A stretch of 5,910 nt of DNA, from positions 1-5,910 of the forward strand of contig CALEZT010000028.1 of assembly GCA_937927975.1 (NCBI GenBank). The letters are read 5' to 3'. The translations under genes were made by a program, and so were the position numbers. This stretch comes from an uncultured Phycisphaerales bacterium (lineage in GTDB: Bacteria; Planctomycetota; Phycisphaerae; Sedimentisphaerales; Anaerobacaceae). Shown here piece after piece: positions 5,865 through 5,910 of this stretch; within the stretch, counting starts at the first letter, position 1, and every line of letters begins with the position of its first letter. The notes under the pieces are model-generated. The model did not search any database, had not been told where the DNA came from, and saw only the letters and a list, made by a program, of their open reading frames with translations.

Positions 5865-5910
5865 AGATCGGAAGAGCGTCGTGTAGGGAAAGAGTGTAGA
5901 TCTCGGTGGT
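5865..5910 (-). other. Residual Illumina P5/TruSeq universal adapter, reverse complement (3' end)
   Basis: The last 46 bases, beginning AGATCGGAAGAGCGTC, are the reverse complement of the same P5 adapter found at the 5' end, with three more adapter bases. The two copies form an apparent 43-bp perfect terminal inverted repeat that is wholly artificial. Native sequence ends at 5864. Confidence 0.98.

Noticed and set aside
1..5910. 43-bp perfect terminal inverted repeats, as of a transposon or linear plasmid
   Set aside because: Both copies are Illumina P5 adapter sequence, so the symmetry comes from library construction.

Overview
The window is a 5.9 kb bacterial contig with the same Illumina P5 adapter sequence left on both ends, in opposite orientations (1-43 and 5865-5910). 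The native insert is therefore about 44-5864. Base composition is moderate, roughly half GC by eye. Good Shine-Dalgarno sequences, GTG starts and 2-4 base gene junctions point to a bacterium, but nothing fixes the phylum. A single-strain or metagenomic fragment is equally possible.

Region by region: 44-585 is the C-terminal part of an unrecognised protein that lacks its 5' end. 588-1853 and 1857-3071 are two tandem, divergent P-loop ATPases of the DUF2791 type (the BREX 'BrxD' ATP-binding family). They share an N-terminal ESLRKGIPP box, a VG(N/R)E box, Walker A, Walker B and a YAxTPxF motif. 3068-5170 is a 700-residue Lhr-like superfamily II DEAD/DEAH helicase with every helicase motif intact. 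These four genes run on the plus strand with junctions of +2, +3 and -4 bases, so they look like one translationally coupled operon whose promoter lies before the window. 5171-5423 is a gap of about 250 bases that holds only weak or broken coding signals, a 7-bp inverted repeat and a possible -10 box. 5424-5864 is a small cysteine-containing hypothetical protein gene with an apparent 1-base frameshift near 5578-5581. It runs off the contig, and its apparent stop codon is made by the adapter.

The ATPase plus Lhr-like helicase core matches known phage-defence modules: BrxD/BrxHI of type 2 BREX and, from memory, the ATPase/helicase pair of the three-gene Shango system (TerB-like protein, ATPase, helicase). 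No pglX, pglZ, pglW or recognisable TerB gene is visible. The most interesting reading is a defence-type operon in which two DUF2791 ATPases form a possible heteromeric motor with an Lhr-like helicase and an unfamiliar upstream partner. Function is inferred from family and context only.
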